From Flavobacteriaceae bacterium UBA3078 (lineage in GTDB: Bacteria; Bacteroidota; Bacteroidia; Flavobacteriales; Flavobacteriaceae), in contig DFBO01000250.1 of the NCBI GenBank assembly GCA_002366675.1, forward strand, positions 1 through 9,683: a stretch of DNA of 9,683 nt, given 5' to 3'. Numbering within the stretch: the first letter of the stretch is position 1; the number at the start of each line of letters is the position of its first letter. The position numbers were made by a program, and so were the translations under genes. The notes under the pieces are model-generated. The model worked only from the letters and a program-made list of their open reading frames with translations, was not told where the DNA came from and made no database searches. Of this stretch, positions 1 through 7,362 are shown piece after piece.

Positions 1-10
1 TCGGGATTTT

Positions 11-39
11 TTTGTTTTATATTTTCTTGGTTTATATTG
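11..39 (+). promoter_or_regulatory. possible promoter of the DinB-like gene
   Basis: TTTG at 11-14 is followed after 18 bases by TATATTG at 33-39. This resembles the Bacteroidota primary sigma consensus TTTG (-33) / TAnnTTTG (-7) with one T missing in the -7 box. It would start transcription near 45 and leave an A/T-rich leader of about 70 nt. The match is imperfect and such motifs are frequent in A/T-rich DNA. Confidence 0.3.
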
Positions 40-114
40 AAAACTTCAATTTGAAATGTTCTATTTTTTAAGGATAATATAACTAATCACAAAAATTATA
101 ATTATTTTAGTGCT

Positions 115-612
115 ATGAATATCATTATCCAAGCTACCTTAAAAAACCTTGAAAGAACTAAGAATATATTATCACTTTTATCAGACGAACATTTTAGTTC
201 ATCTTCCATTCCTCCTTATTATTCAAGCATAGGTTCTCATATAAGACACATTTTAGATTTTTATGATTGTATGCTAGTTAAAAGTAATATGATTGATTTA
301 AAAGCTAGAAAGCGTCAGACTGAAGTTGAAATTAATTGTAAAAGGGCTTTAGAATATTACAGTGATGTTTTTAATAAAATTTCCAAATTAGAAGAATCTG
401 ATTTAAATAGAATTGTAATTGTAACAGATGATTTGGGATTGGGTAATACTGAAATTAAATATACTTTTTCAAGTTTGTTAGCTCAAGCTAATAGTCACAC
501 CACACATCATTATGCGATCATTAATTATATTCTAGAAGGTTTAAGGCTTAGTGTTAAAGATGAAAATTTCGGTTATAACCCAACGACTCCTAAAACAAAG
601 ATTCTTAATTAG
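115..612 (+). CDS. DinB-like four-helix protein, putative metal-dependent enzyme
   Basis: A 165-residue protein, the usual length for the DinB/YfiT-like superfamily of four-helix bundles, which generally bind a divalent metal through three histidines. Here H42 and H45 (in a SIGSHIRHIL segment) and H128, H131 and H132 (SHTTHHYAII) sit where the triad is expected; H45, H128 and H132 are the best fit. The C-terminus has an FGYNPTTPKT tail. There is no signal peptide or membrane segment, so it is probably cytoplasmic. Family members include thiol-dependent S-transferases and DNA-damage-inducible proteins of unknown role, so no substrate can be given. The ATG at 115 is preceded by an A/T-rich leader with no clear Shine-Dalgarno, normal for this phylum. 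It is the only plus-strand gene in the window, and its last 8 bases overlap the end of the convergent gene at 605-844. I am fairly sure of the fold family, not of the function. Confidence 0.75.
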   Translation: MNIIIQATLKNLERTKNILSLLSDEHFSSSSIPPYYSSIGSHIRHILDFYDCMLVKSNMIDLKARKRQTEVEINCKRALEYYSDVFNKISKLEESDLNRIVIVTDDLGLGNTEIKYTFSSLLAQANSHTTHHYAIINYILEGLRLSVKDENFGYNPTTPKTKILN

Positions 613-844
613 AAGTTTTGTAAAACATACTATCCATTATGGTTTTTAATCCTATAAAGGCCAAGTAAATAGCTAGACAACATATTGTAATAGAAAGTAT
701 TAAAAGTGGTATATATAGTGTTTTTTCTTGGTTACTAAACGCTACATAAATTAAAGTTGGTCCAAGAAATATGCAAACAAGTGAGAGTCCCATTTTTTTT
801 AATCCTTTTACAAGAATATCTTTATTTGTTCTTTTAGTTTCCAT
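605..844 (-). CDS. small two-helix membrane protein, DUF6095-like
   Basis: A 79-residue protein with a basic N-terminus (residues 1-18, METKRTNKDILVKGLKK) followed by two hydrophobic stretches at about 19-37 and 43-67, separated by a short polar NQEKT loop containing LYIPLL. It is an inner-membrane protein with a positive N-terminal tail. It resembles the short DUF6095 family of Flavobacteriaceae as I remember it; no biochemical role is known to me. The ATG lies inside the last codons of murQ (11-base overlap, 834-844), so translation is probably coupled to murQ and the two are co-transcribed. Its stop overlaps the 3' end of the convergent DinB-like gene by 8 bases. The close coupling suggests a link with amino-sugar or cell-wall recycling, but that is only inference. 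Confidence 0.8.
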   Translation of the reverse strand: METKRTNKDILVKGLKKMGLSLVCIFLGPTLIYVAFSNQEKTLYIPLLILSITICCLAIYLAFIGLKTIMDSMFYKTSN

Positions 845-1652
845 TTTTATATTTTTTTATTGCATTACGAACGCTTTTATGAGTAATTAAAAGTTGCTCT
901 GCCTCTTTCTTGGAAATATGGAGTTCATTCATAATCATTTTTGTACCTCTTTCTACCAATTTATTATTGCTCAGTTGCATGTCTACCATTTTATTTCCTT
1001 TTACATGACCTAATTTAATCATTGTTGTTGTAGTTAACATATTAAGGACTAATTTTTGGGCAGTACCAGCTTTCATTCTAGAACTACCTGTTACAAATTC
1101 TGGTCCTACTATAACCTCAATAGGAAATTTTGCTGTTATTGATAACGGACTGTTTAGATTACAAGTTATGCAACCGGTTAAAATATTATTCTCATTACAG
1201 GTTTTTAATGCATGAATGACATAAGGAGTTGTTCCTGAAGCAGCAATTCCAATCACAACATCTTTATTTGTTATATTATACTTTTGTAAATCTGCCCATC
1301 CTTGTGTTAACGAATCCTCTGCAAATTCAACAGCTTTTCTTATAGCTGTATCACCTCCTGCAATTAGTCCAATAACTAAATCGTGAGAAACACCAAAAGT
1401 TGGAGGGCATTCTGAAGCATCTAAGATACCTAACCTGCCACTTGTGCCAGCTCCAAGATAAAATAAGCGACCACCATTTTGTAGTTTCTCTACTATATTC
1501 CTAACAAGTGTTTCAATTTGAGGAATGGCTTTTTCAACGGCTAAAGGAACCGATTTATCTTCAGAATTTATATTTATTAATAATTCTGAAACTGACATCT
1601 TTTCTAGATGATTATATTTAGAATCTTGTTCTGTAGTTTTTATAAAATCCAT
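834..1652 (-). CDS. murQ: N-acetylmuramic acid 6-phosphate etherase
   Basis: A 272-residue SIS-fold lyase-type etherase that splits the D-lactyl ether of MurNAc-6-phosphate to give GlcNAc-6-phosphate and lactate, a cytoplasmic step of peptidoglycan recycling. Signatures are in the right order: sugar-phosphate loop LGAGTSGRLG (66-75), SECPPTFGV (80-88) with E81 matching the catalytic Glu83 of the E. coli enzyme, AGGDTAIRKAVEFAEDS (98-114) with the second acidic site at E112-D113, AASGTTPYV (137-145), and SSRMKAGTAQK (190-200). The length is slightly shorter than the roughly 300 residues of E. coli MurQ, mostly at the C-terminal helical tail. The start at 1652 is supported by N-terminal similarity (TTEQDS... 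EDKSVPLAVE). Bacteroidota generally lack the MurP PTS route, so the substrate probably comes from a MurNAc or anhydro-MurNAc kinase encoded elsewhere. It is followed by an overlapping small membrane-protein gene. Confidence 0.95.
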   Translation of the reverse strand: MDFIKTTEQDSKYNHLEKMSVSELLININSEDKSVPLAVEKAIPQIETLVRNIVEKLQNGGRLFYLGAGTSGRLGILDASECPPTFGVSHDLVIGLIAGGDTAIRKAVEFAEDSLTQGWADLQKYNITNKDVVIGIAASGTTPYVIHALKTCNENNILTGCITCNLNSPLSITAKFPIEVIVGPEFVTGSSRMKAGTAQKLVLNMLTTTTMIKLGHVKGNKMVDMQLSNNKLVERGTKMIMNELHISKKEAEQLLITHKSVRNAIKKYKNGN

Positions 1653-1657
1653 ATGTT

Positions 1658-1665
1658 CAAAAGTA
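1658..1665 (-). promoter_or_regulatory. possible -7 promoter box just upstream of murQ
   Basis: Read on the minus strand this is TACTTTTG, an exact match to the Bacteroidota -7 consensus TAnnTTTG, ending only 5 bases before the murQ ATG. If used, the transcript would start at or next to the start codon, giving a leaderless murQ mRNA. No clear TTTG -33 element is seen, so murQ may instead be read from the upstream receptor operon, since no terminator hairpin is visible in 1653-1715. Confidence 0.35.
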
Positions 1666-1707
1666 AGGATTTTTTTAAGCTATTTATGGCGTATACTATT
1701 AGATTTT

Positions 1708-1728
1708 ATTAATCATTAATCATTAATT
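1708..1728. repeat. three tandem 7-bp units over the DUF4249 stop codon
   Basis: ATTAATC occurs at 1708-1714 and 1715-1721, followed by ATTAATT at 1722-1728. On the minus strand the unit supplies the final Asn-Asp codons and stop of the DUF4249 gene. Because 7 is not a multiple of 3, slippage would shift the frame, but every nearby frame soon meets a stop, so only the last residues would change. Confidence 0.6.
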
Positions 1729-2534
1729 CTGTATGTAAGTTCGGACACTTCAGATAATCTAAAATAACCTAAGGGATAATTATCTGGATTTGTAATGTTC
1801 ATACAATTTCCTCGAACGGTTGCTGGTTGTGTTTCAAATGGCCCTCCACCTTCACCAGTTTGTTGTATAAGCACAAACATAAATTCATAAAAACGTTCGG
1901 AAACACCATGATTCCTAATAGTTATACTATCACCAGGCTCAATATCTTCATCAACATAAAACCCAAAAATTAAATTACCATTTACAAATTCATCTTTAAA
2001 TGTATCCAACGTTGGTAGAATAGGAATACTTGGAATAAATTCAAAAAAATAATAATTTTCCTCATCAGCAGGATCTGTAAAAAATGCTTTTATTTCAGTG
2101 TCTTCTCCTGTAAGGCCACCTTCTAAATTTTGTTCAACGTATTCTAATTCTGATACAGGTAATAACTTTTCGGTGCCTTTATAGGTGTCATTTTTGTAAA
2201 CAATAGTTAATTCATAATCATGATTTAATACAGGAATAAAATTTAAATTTTTATATACACCTGTATTTCCATCTTCAATAAAATTATAAGTATTATTATT
2301 TTGGTCTGTAATAAAAACAATAGCATTATTAGCAGGAGGCACACCTTCATTAAAAAATGGTGCTGTTAAAGTTAATTTTATTGATTGTTCATTTCCAGCA
2401 GTTCCTTTATACCAATCTATTGATGCATCTATAACTAACCTTGGTTCAGATTCAGGAACATCAACATCAATGACGTCTTCACATGAAAAGAAACTAAATA
2501 AAATAAATACTATATATATATGTTGAATTTTCAT
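1716..2534 (-). CDS. DUF4249 family outer-membrane lipoprotein
   Basis: A 272-residue protein starting at the ATG whose first base is 2534; an in-frame ATG at 2573 lies inside the upstream gene and would push the signal peptide away from the N-terminus. The first 18 residues, MKIQHIYIVFILFSFFSC, form a lipoprotein signal with acylated Cys18. The acidic run right after it (EDVIDVD) resembles the lipoprotein export signals that place Bacteroidota lipoproteins on the cell surface. The body is beta-rich, with PRLVIDASI near residue 30 and NPDNYPLGYFRLSEVS near the C-terminus, typical of DUF4249. The gene follows a TonB-dependent receptor after only 4 bases, the usual arrangement for this family. 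It probably acts as an accessory surface lipoprotein of that receptor, comparable in position, not in sequence, to SusD. Cargo and mechanism are not known. Confidence 0.85.
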   Translation of the reverse strand: MKIQHIYIVFILFSFFSCEDVIDVDVPESEPRLVIDASIDWYKGTAGNEQSIKLTLTAPFFNEGVPPANNAIVFITDQNNNTYNFIEDGNTGVYKNLNFIPVLNHDYELTIVYKNDTYKGTEKLLPVSELEYVEQNLEGGLTGEDTEIKAFFTDPADEENYYFFEFIPSIPILPTLDTFKDEFVNGNLIFGFYVDEDIEPGDSITIRNHGVSERFYEFMFVLIQQTGEGGGPFETQPATVRGNCMNITNPDNYPLGYFRLSEVSELTYRIND

Positions 2535-2538
2535 TGCA

Positions 2539-4914
2539 TTAAAATTTAAAATTATAAGAAATGGAAGGGGCAATACCGAATATAGATAGTTTTACAGCTT
2601 CGTTAGTACCAGTATCTCTATTTTCCTTAAAAAATATTGATGCTGCATTCCGTCTATTATATACATTATAAATTCCAAAAACCCATTCCCTTTGCCAACC
2701 TTTATTCTTTTCTGGTTTTGGCACATAAATAGCAGACACATCTAGTCTGTTGTAGCTTGGTAATCTAAACTCATTTCTTTGTCCGTAATTAGGAATAGTA
2801 ATTCCATTATATTCATATTGTGCGTTTGGGTAGGTTGCTGGCTGCCCAGTTTGAAATATAAAATTGGCATTAATACGCCATTTTTTATTTAAATTATAAC
2901 TACCAGTAAATGACAAATCGTGAGTTTTGTCGTAAGCTGTAATATACCACTCTCCATTATTAATTCCTGGCTCTTCTGATGTTCTTCCAGGAGTTCTCTG
3001 TTCAGATTTGGAAAGTGTATATGCTATCCAACCTTTAAAACGGCCTTCATTTTTCCTGAATAATACTTCTAGACCATAAGCTCTAGCTTCACCATTAAGA
3101 ATAACTTGCTCAATAGCATCGTTTGCTATTAAGTCTGCTCCATCTATATAATCGATTCTATTTTCTATTTTCTTATAGAACGTTTCAACTTCTAAAGAAT
3201 AGACATTTCCTTTAAAATTTTTAAAATACCCTAGGGCTATTTGATCAAGAATTTGAGGTCTGATGTATTTACCACTTGGTGTCCATATATCTAATGGCGT
3301 TGGGGAACTTGTGTTTGATAATAAATGTAGATATTGATTTAACCGATTATAGCTAGCTTTAATTGATGTATTATAATTAAGCTCATAGGCTAAAGCTAAT
3401 CTTGGTTCTAAATAACCAAAAGATTTTAGAATATCACTTCTATTATAAGTCTCAGTTCCTATAGGATCTCCTTTTTCGTAAACTTGAAGTTCTTGATTGT
3501 AAACTACAGCTAAATCGTTTTCATATACATTTAATTCATCTTGACCTAAACGTAAAAAAGAACTATATCTTAAGCCATAAGAGGCCATTAATTTTTTAGT
3601 TATTTTATGTTCAACATCTAAATAGACTGCATTTTCAAAGGCAGATTTATCTATTAATTTATCAGCATTTATTCCAGAATTTTCTCCAGAGGGTTTTATT
3701 TCGCCTGGATTAAATTTATGATAGATGCTATTTAAGCCATATTGTAATTTTATATTTTTGCTAACATAATGTTTAATGTCATATTTTAAATTAAAATTCC
3801 TTATACCAGAATCCCAATTAAATCCAATAAAATCTAAGTTTAAACCATAGTAATAATCAGAATAAATTATAGAAAGGTTAGAAAATAATTTGTTAGAAAA
3901 AAGATGATTCCATCTAAAATTCAGTACTGTATTTCCGTAGGTATTTTTAAAACTATCGTTAACACTAAAAACATCTCTTCCAAAATATCCAGATAAGTAG
4001 ATGTTATTATTTTGATTTAATTTGTAACTGATTTTTGTGTTTAAATCGTAGAAATATGCTTTATTCTCAATATCGAATAGAGGTAAAAACAGATGTGCAT
4101 AAGTAGTTCTTCCACCTAATAAAAAGGAGCCTTTTCCTTTGTTAATAGGACCTTCAACTAAAATGCGACTTGAAATAAGACCAATTCCACCATTCATGTG
4201 AAACTTATTGCTATTTCCTTCTTTTTGATAAATATCTAATACAGATGAAACACGTCCTCCATATCGTGCAGGAATACCACCTTTATAAAGTTTTAAATCT
4301 TTAATGGCATCTGGATTAAAAACAGAAAATAGGCCAAAAAGATGGGATGAATTATAAATAGTCGCCTCATCTAATAGAATTAAATTTTGATCGGCTGCTC
4401 CACCTCGAACATTAAAACCTGAAGCACTTTCGCCAGCATTTGTAACTCCTGGTAATAACGTGATAGCTCTAATAACATCAGCTTCACCAAAAACAACCGG
4501 AATTTGTTTGATGGTATTAGCAGTTAATGAATTTATGCTCATTTGAGGTTTACGAATATTGAGTTTTTCTGCATTTTCTTTAATAACCACTTCATTTAAA
4601 CTTTCAATTGACTCTTCTAAACTAAAATTCTTAGTAATATTTTCATATAAATCTAGTGTTTCAGAAATTTCTTTATAGCCTATATAACTTATAACTATAT
4701 TATATGTTCCTTTAGGAAGAGTAATAGAGTAGAAGCCATATTCATTTGTAGTAGCTCCAGTGGTTAATTCAGGAAATAATATATTAACTGCTATTAATGT
4801 CTCGTTGCTATTATTGTCTGAAACAATTCCGCTAATAGTCACTTTATCTTGAGCATGAGTCCAATTGAAACTTAGGGTAATTACTAATAGTAACCAGAGT
4901 ATGCGTAAATTCAT
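2539..4914 (-). CDS. TonB-dependent outer-membrane receptor with N-terminal carboxypeptidase-regulatory-like domain
   Basis: A 791-residue outer-membrane beta-barrel transporter that would import a ligand using TonB-ExbBD energy. Order of parts: signal peptide 1-21 ending THA before QDK; a CarboxypepD_reg-like beta-sandwich at about 24-100 (ISGIVSDNNS, TTNEYGFYSITLPKGTYNI); a plug domain at about 115-235 with the hallmarks ITLLPGVTNAGESASGFNVR, GGAADQNLILLDE and YKGGIPARYGGRVSSVLDI; then a barrel of alternating strands ending in an aromatic, SISYNFKF. It is shorter than typical SusC proteins (about 1000 residues) and no SusD follows; a DUF4249 lipoprotein follows instead, so the unit is not a classical glycan PUL pair. 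Transcription starts after the icd terminator; the only promoter-like match is the imperfect TAGTTTTA box at 4935-4942 (minus strand). The substrate cannot be told from the sequence. Confidence 0.92.
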   Translation of the reverse strand: MNLRILWLLLVITLSFNWTHAQDKVTISGIVSDNNSNETLIAVNILFPELTTGATTNEYGFYSITLPKGTYNIVISYIGYKEISETLDLYENITKNFSLEESIESLNEVVIKENAEKLNIRKPQMSINSLTANTIKQIPVVFGEADVIRAITLLPGVTNAGESASGFNVRGGAADQNLILLDEATIYNSSHLFGLFSVFNPDAIKDLKLYKGGIPARYGGRVSSVLDIYQKEGNSNKFHMNGGIGLISSRILVEGPINKGKGSFLLGGRTTYAHLFLPLFDIENKAYFYDLNTKISYKLNQNNNIYLSGYFGRDVFSVNDSFKNTYGNTVLNFRWNHLFSNKLFSNLSIIYSDYYYGLNLDFIGFNWDSGIRNFNLKYDIKHYVSKNIKLQYGLNSIYHKFNPGEIKPSGENSGINADKLIDKSAFENAVYLDVEHKITKKLMASYGLRYSSFLRLGQDELNVYENDLAVVYNQELQVYEKGDPIGTETYNRSDILKSFGYLEPRLALAYELNYNTSIKASYNRLNQYLHLLSNTSSPTPLDIWTPSGKYIRPQILDQIALGYFKNFKGNVYSLEVETFYKKIENRIDYIDGADLIANDAIEQVILNGEARAYGLEVLFRKNEGRFKGWIAYTLSKSEQRTPGRTSEEPGINNGEWYITAYDKTHDLSFTGSYNLNKKWRINANFIFQTGQPATYPNAQYEYNGITIPNYGQRNEFRLPSYNRLDVSAIYVPKPEKNKGWQREWVFGIYNVYNRRNAASIFFKENRDTGTNEAVKLSIFGIAPSISYNFKF

Positions 4915-4941
4915 GAATGTTTGCAGTTTTTTAATAAAACT

Positions 4942-4970
4942 AAAAAAAAAGCCCCTATTAAGGAGCTTTT
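4942..4970 (-). terminator. Rho-independent terminator of icd
   Basis: Arms 4949-4955 (aagcccc) and 4962-4968 (ggagctt) form a 7-bp stem with one G-U pair and a 6-base loop. On the minus strand this is followed by an unbroken run of U. It lies 17 bases downstream of the icd stop and 28 bases before the receptor gene, so it isolates icd from the receptor operon. On the plus strand there is no good U-run. Confidence 0.85.
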
Positions 4971-4986
4971 AACATAATCTTGATAA

Positions 4987-7215
4987 TTATTTTATGGAAC
5001 TTAATATGTTATTTAAAGTTTGGCTAGGTCGCATAACGTTATTTATAAGATTTTCATCTAGTTCGTAATAGCCACCTATGTTGGTAGAATGTCCTTGAAC
5101 ATTATTTAATTCTTCAACAATAACATGTTCATTGTTCAATAAATTAATAGCTATTGGTGTGAATATTTGTTTCAATTCTTGATTTTTAGTTTGACTTGCT
5201 AAAGCATCAGCCCAATACATTGCAAGATAGAAATGGCTTCCCCTATTATCTAATTCGCCTGCTTTTCGTGAAGGCCCTTTTTTATAATCTAATAATTTTT
5301 CTGTAGCAAGATCTAATGTTTCAGAAAGAATTTGTGCTTTAGGATTATTTGTTACTTCACTTAAATGTTCTAAAGAAACTGCTAAGGCTAAAAATTCTCC
5401 TAAAGAATCCCAGCGTAAATGATTTTCTTCTAAAAGTTGTTGCACATGTTTTGGTGCTGATCCTCCAGCTCCAGTTTCAAATAAGCCTCCACCATTCATT
5501 AATGGAACAATAGAAAGCATTTTTGCACTTGTGCCTAATTCTAAAATTGGAAATAAGTCGGTTAAATAATCTCTTAATACATTACCAGTTACAGAAATAG
5601 TGTCTAAACCATCTTTAACTCTTTCTAAAGTGAATTTTGTAGCTTCAATTGGCGACAAAATTCTTATATCTAAACCTGTTGTATCGTGGTTAGGTAAGTA
5701 CGCATTTACTTTCTTGATTAATTCGGCATCATGCGCTCTATTCTTATCTAACCAAAAAACAGTAGGAGTTTTTGAAGCTTTCGCTCTTGAAACTGCTAGT
5801 TTTACCCAATCCTGAATGGGTGCATCTTTTACTTGACACATACGCCAAATATCTCCTGCTTCAACTTGATGTTCAATTAACGTGTTTCCAGATGCATCAA
5901 TAACGCTAACTGTTCCATTAGCTTGAGTTTCAAAAGTTTTGTCATGTGATCCATATTCTTCAGCTTTTTGAGCCATTAACCCAACATTAGGAACCGTTCC
6001 CATAGTTGTTGGATCGAATGCGCCATGTTCTCTACAGAAATCAATTGTTGCAGTATAAACTCCTGCATAACTGCTATCTGGAATAACAGCTTTTGTATCT
6101 TGTTGTTTGCCTTCTACATTCCACATTTGCCCAGATGTTCTAATCATTGCTGGCATAGAAGCATCAATAATAACATCGCTTGGTACATGAAGGTTGGTAA
6201 TGCCTTTGTCGCTATTAACCATTGCTAAAGCTGGTCCGTTTTTATATACAGCTTCAATGTCTTGTTCAATTTCTTGACGTTTATCTGTAGGTAGCTCTTC
6301 TAGTTTTTCGACTAAATTTCCGAATCCATTATTTACATCTACACCAATGGATTTAAATGTTTCTCCATGCTTTGAAAATAAGTCTTTAAAAAAGACTCTA
6401 ACAGCATGACCAAAAATAATTGGGTCGCTTACTTTCATCATAGTCGCTTTCATATGTAAAGAGAAAAGCACGCTTTTGTCCTTTGCATCTTTAACTTGAG
6501 CTTCTAAAAACTGTAACAAGGCTTTTTTACTTAAAACGGTTGCGTCAATAATTTCGCCTTCTAACAGATCAATATTGTTTTTTAATATTTCAGTATGACC
6601 ATCTTCATCTTTAAATTGAATAAATACAGATGTCTTATTGTTAATGGTAACAGATTTTTCATTATGAGCAAAATCTCCAGCATTCATTGTCGCGACATGT
6701 GTCTTAGAATCTTTGCTCCAAGTTCCCATAGAATGAGGGTTCTTTTTTGCGTAATTTTTTACCGCTTTAGGAGCGCGTCTGTCTGAATTCCCTTCACGAA
6801 GAACAGGGTTTACAGCAGACCCTTTAATTTTGTTGTAACGAGATTTAATCTCTTCTTCTTGTTCTGTTTCTGGGTCATCTGGATAATCTGGAAGATTGAA
6901 TCCTTTAGATTGCAACTCTTCAATAGCGTCTTTCAATTGAGGTACAGAGGCACTAATATTTGGTAATTTAATAATGTTAGCTTCGGGTTTTTTAACAAGC
7001 TCTCCAAGTAAAGCTAAATCATCACTTACTTTTTGATTATCGTTTAAATAATCAGGAAAAACAGCTAATATTCTATTTGCTAGTGAAATATCTTTCGTTT
7101 CTACATTAACTCCTGAGGGTTTTGTAAAAGCTTTAACAATTGGTAAAAATGAATAGGTTGCTAAAGCTGGAGCTTCATCTGTTTTAGTATAAATTATAGT
7201 AGAAGTATTTGACAT
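4987..7215 (-). CDS. icd: NADP-dependent isocitrate dehydrogenase, monomeric type
   Basis: A 742-residue enzyme that oxidatively decarboxylates isocitrate to 2-oxoglutarate with NADP+ in the TCA cycle, and is a main source of NADPH. It belongs to the large monomeric IDH class (about 740 residues, as in Azotobacter vinelandii), unrelated in length to the homodimeric 45-kDa enzymes. The substrate loop at about 133-149, ending REGNSDRRAP, carries S133, N136, R140 and R146, one residue off the known A. vinelandii ligands S132, N135, R139 and R145. Further conserved blocks are PAMIRTSGQMWN, SIVPLMNGGGLFETGAGGSA, HLRWDSLGEFLALAVSLEHL and DNRGSHFYLAMYWADAL. The start at 7215 fits the family N-terminus (STIIYTKTDEAPALATYSFLPI). 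It has its own -7 promoter box at 7263-7270 and its own terminator, so it is a single-gene unit. The protein is cytoplasmic and looks intact. Confidence 0.97.
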   Translation of the reverse strand: MSNTSTIIYTKTDEAPALATYSFLPIVKAFTKPSGVNVETKDISLANRILAVFPDYLNDNQKVSDDLALLGELVKKPEANIIKLPNISASVPQLKDAIEELQSKGFNLPDYPDDPETEQEEEIKSRYNKIKGSAVNPVLREGNSDRRAPKAVKNYAKKNPHSMGTWSKDSKTHVATMNAGDFAHNEKSVTINNKTSVFIQFKDEDGHTEILKNNIDLLEGEIIDATVLSKKALLQFLEAQVKDAKDKSVLFSLHMKATMMKVSDPIIFGHAVRVFFKDLFSKHGETFKSIGVDVNNGFGNLVEKLEELPTDKRQEIEQDIEAVYKNGPALAMVNSDKGITNLHVPSDVIIDASMPAMIRTSGQMWNVEGKQQDTKAVIPDSSYAGVYTATIDFCREHGAFDPTTMGTVPNVGLMAQKAEEYGSHDKTFETQANGTVSVIDASGNTLIEHQVEAGDIWRMCQVKDAPIQDWVKLAVSRAKASKTPTVFWLDKNRAHDAELIKKVNAYLPNHDTTGLDIRILSPIEATKFTLERVKDGLDTISVTGNVLRDYLTDLFPILELGTSAKMLSIVPLMNGGGLFETGAGGSAPKHVQQLLEENHLRWDSLGEFLALAVSLEHLSEVTNNPKAQILSETLDLATEKLLDYKKGPSRKAGELDNRGSHFYLAMYWADALASQTKNQELKQIFTPIAINLLNNEHVIVEELNNVQGHSTNIGGYYELDENLINNVMRPSQTLNNILSSIK

Positions 7216-7248
7216 ATTTATGTGAGATTTTATTTATAAAAAAAGCTT

Positions 7249-7311
7249 TGTTTAAAGCCATGCAAATATAAGAAAATTAGAGCAGATTTTATATGAAGAT
7301 TGCCTTAAACA
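7249..7311. repeat. inverted repeat flanking the icd promoter
   Basis: TGTTTAAAGC at 7249-7258 matches the reverse complement of GCCTTAAACA at 7302-7311 in 9 of 10 positions. One arm would sit at the transcription start and the other roughly 50 bases upstream, with the -7 box between. This spacing would suit a looping regulator or two half-sites, but no named regulator is recognised. Confidence 0.4.
7263..7270 (-). promoter_or_regulatory. -7 promoter box of icd
   Basis: The minus strand reads TATATTTG, an exact TAnnTTTG match, followed by CA as at the rplS box. Transcription would begin near 7256, giving a leader of about 40 nt. No good TTTG is seen at the -33 distance. The box lies between the arms of an inverted repeat (7249-7258 and 7302-7311), which may be an operator. 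Confidence 0.6.
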
Positions 7312-7327
7312 CACATAATTTATGAAG

Positions 7328-7357
7328 TTGATAATAAAGTGGCTGGTCTATTATTAA
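7328..7357. repeat. inverted repeat between the pentapeptide gene and icd
   Basis: TTGATAATA (7328-7336) and TATTATTAA (7349-7357) pair in 8 of 9 positions around a 12-base loop containing ggctggtc. It lies just after the stop of the pentapeptide-repeat gene. It has no U-run, so it is not a typical intrinsic terminator; it could stabilise the mRNA 3' end or bind a protein. Confidence 0.45.
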
Positions 7358-7362
7358 TTTGA

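Noticed and set aside
1..20. TCGGGA followed by a T-run at the left edge, like the right half of a terminator
   Set aside because: The other arm would lie outside the window, so it cannot be supported.
2535..2573. Upstream in-frame ATG that would extend the DUF4249 protein by 13 residues
   Set aside because: It would overlap the receptor gene and move the lipoprotein signal away from the N-terminus; the ATG at 2534 gives a proper signal with Cys18.
4915..4942. TAGTTTTA as promoter of the receptor operon
   Set aside because: One mismatch in the most conserved part of the -7 box and no -33 element; mentioned under the receptor only as the nearest match.
5600..6786. Several plus-strand open frames (63-71 codons) inside icd
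   Set aside because: They lie antisense to a complete, well-recognised enzyme gene and have no protein-like features of their own.
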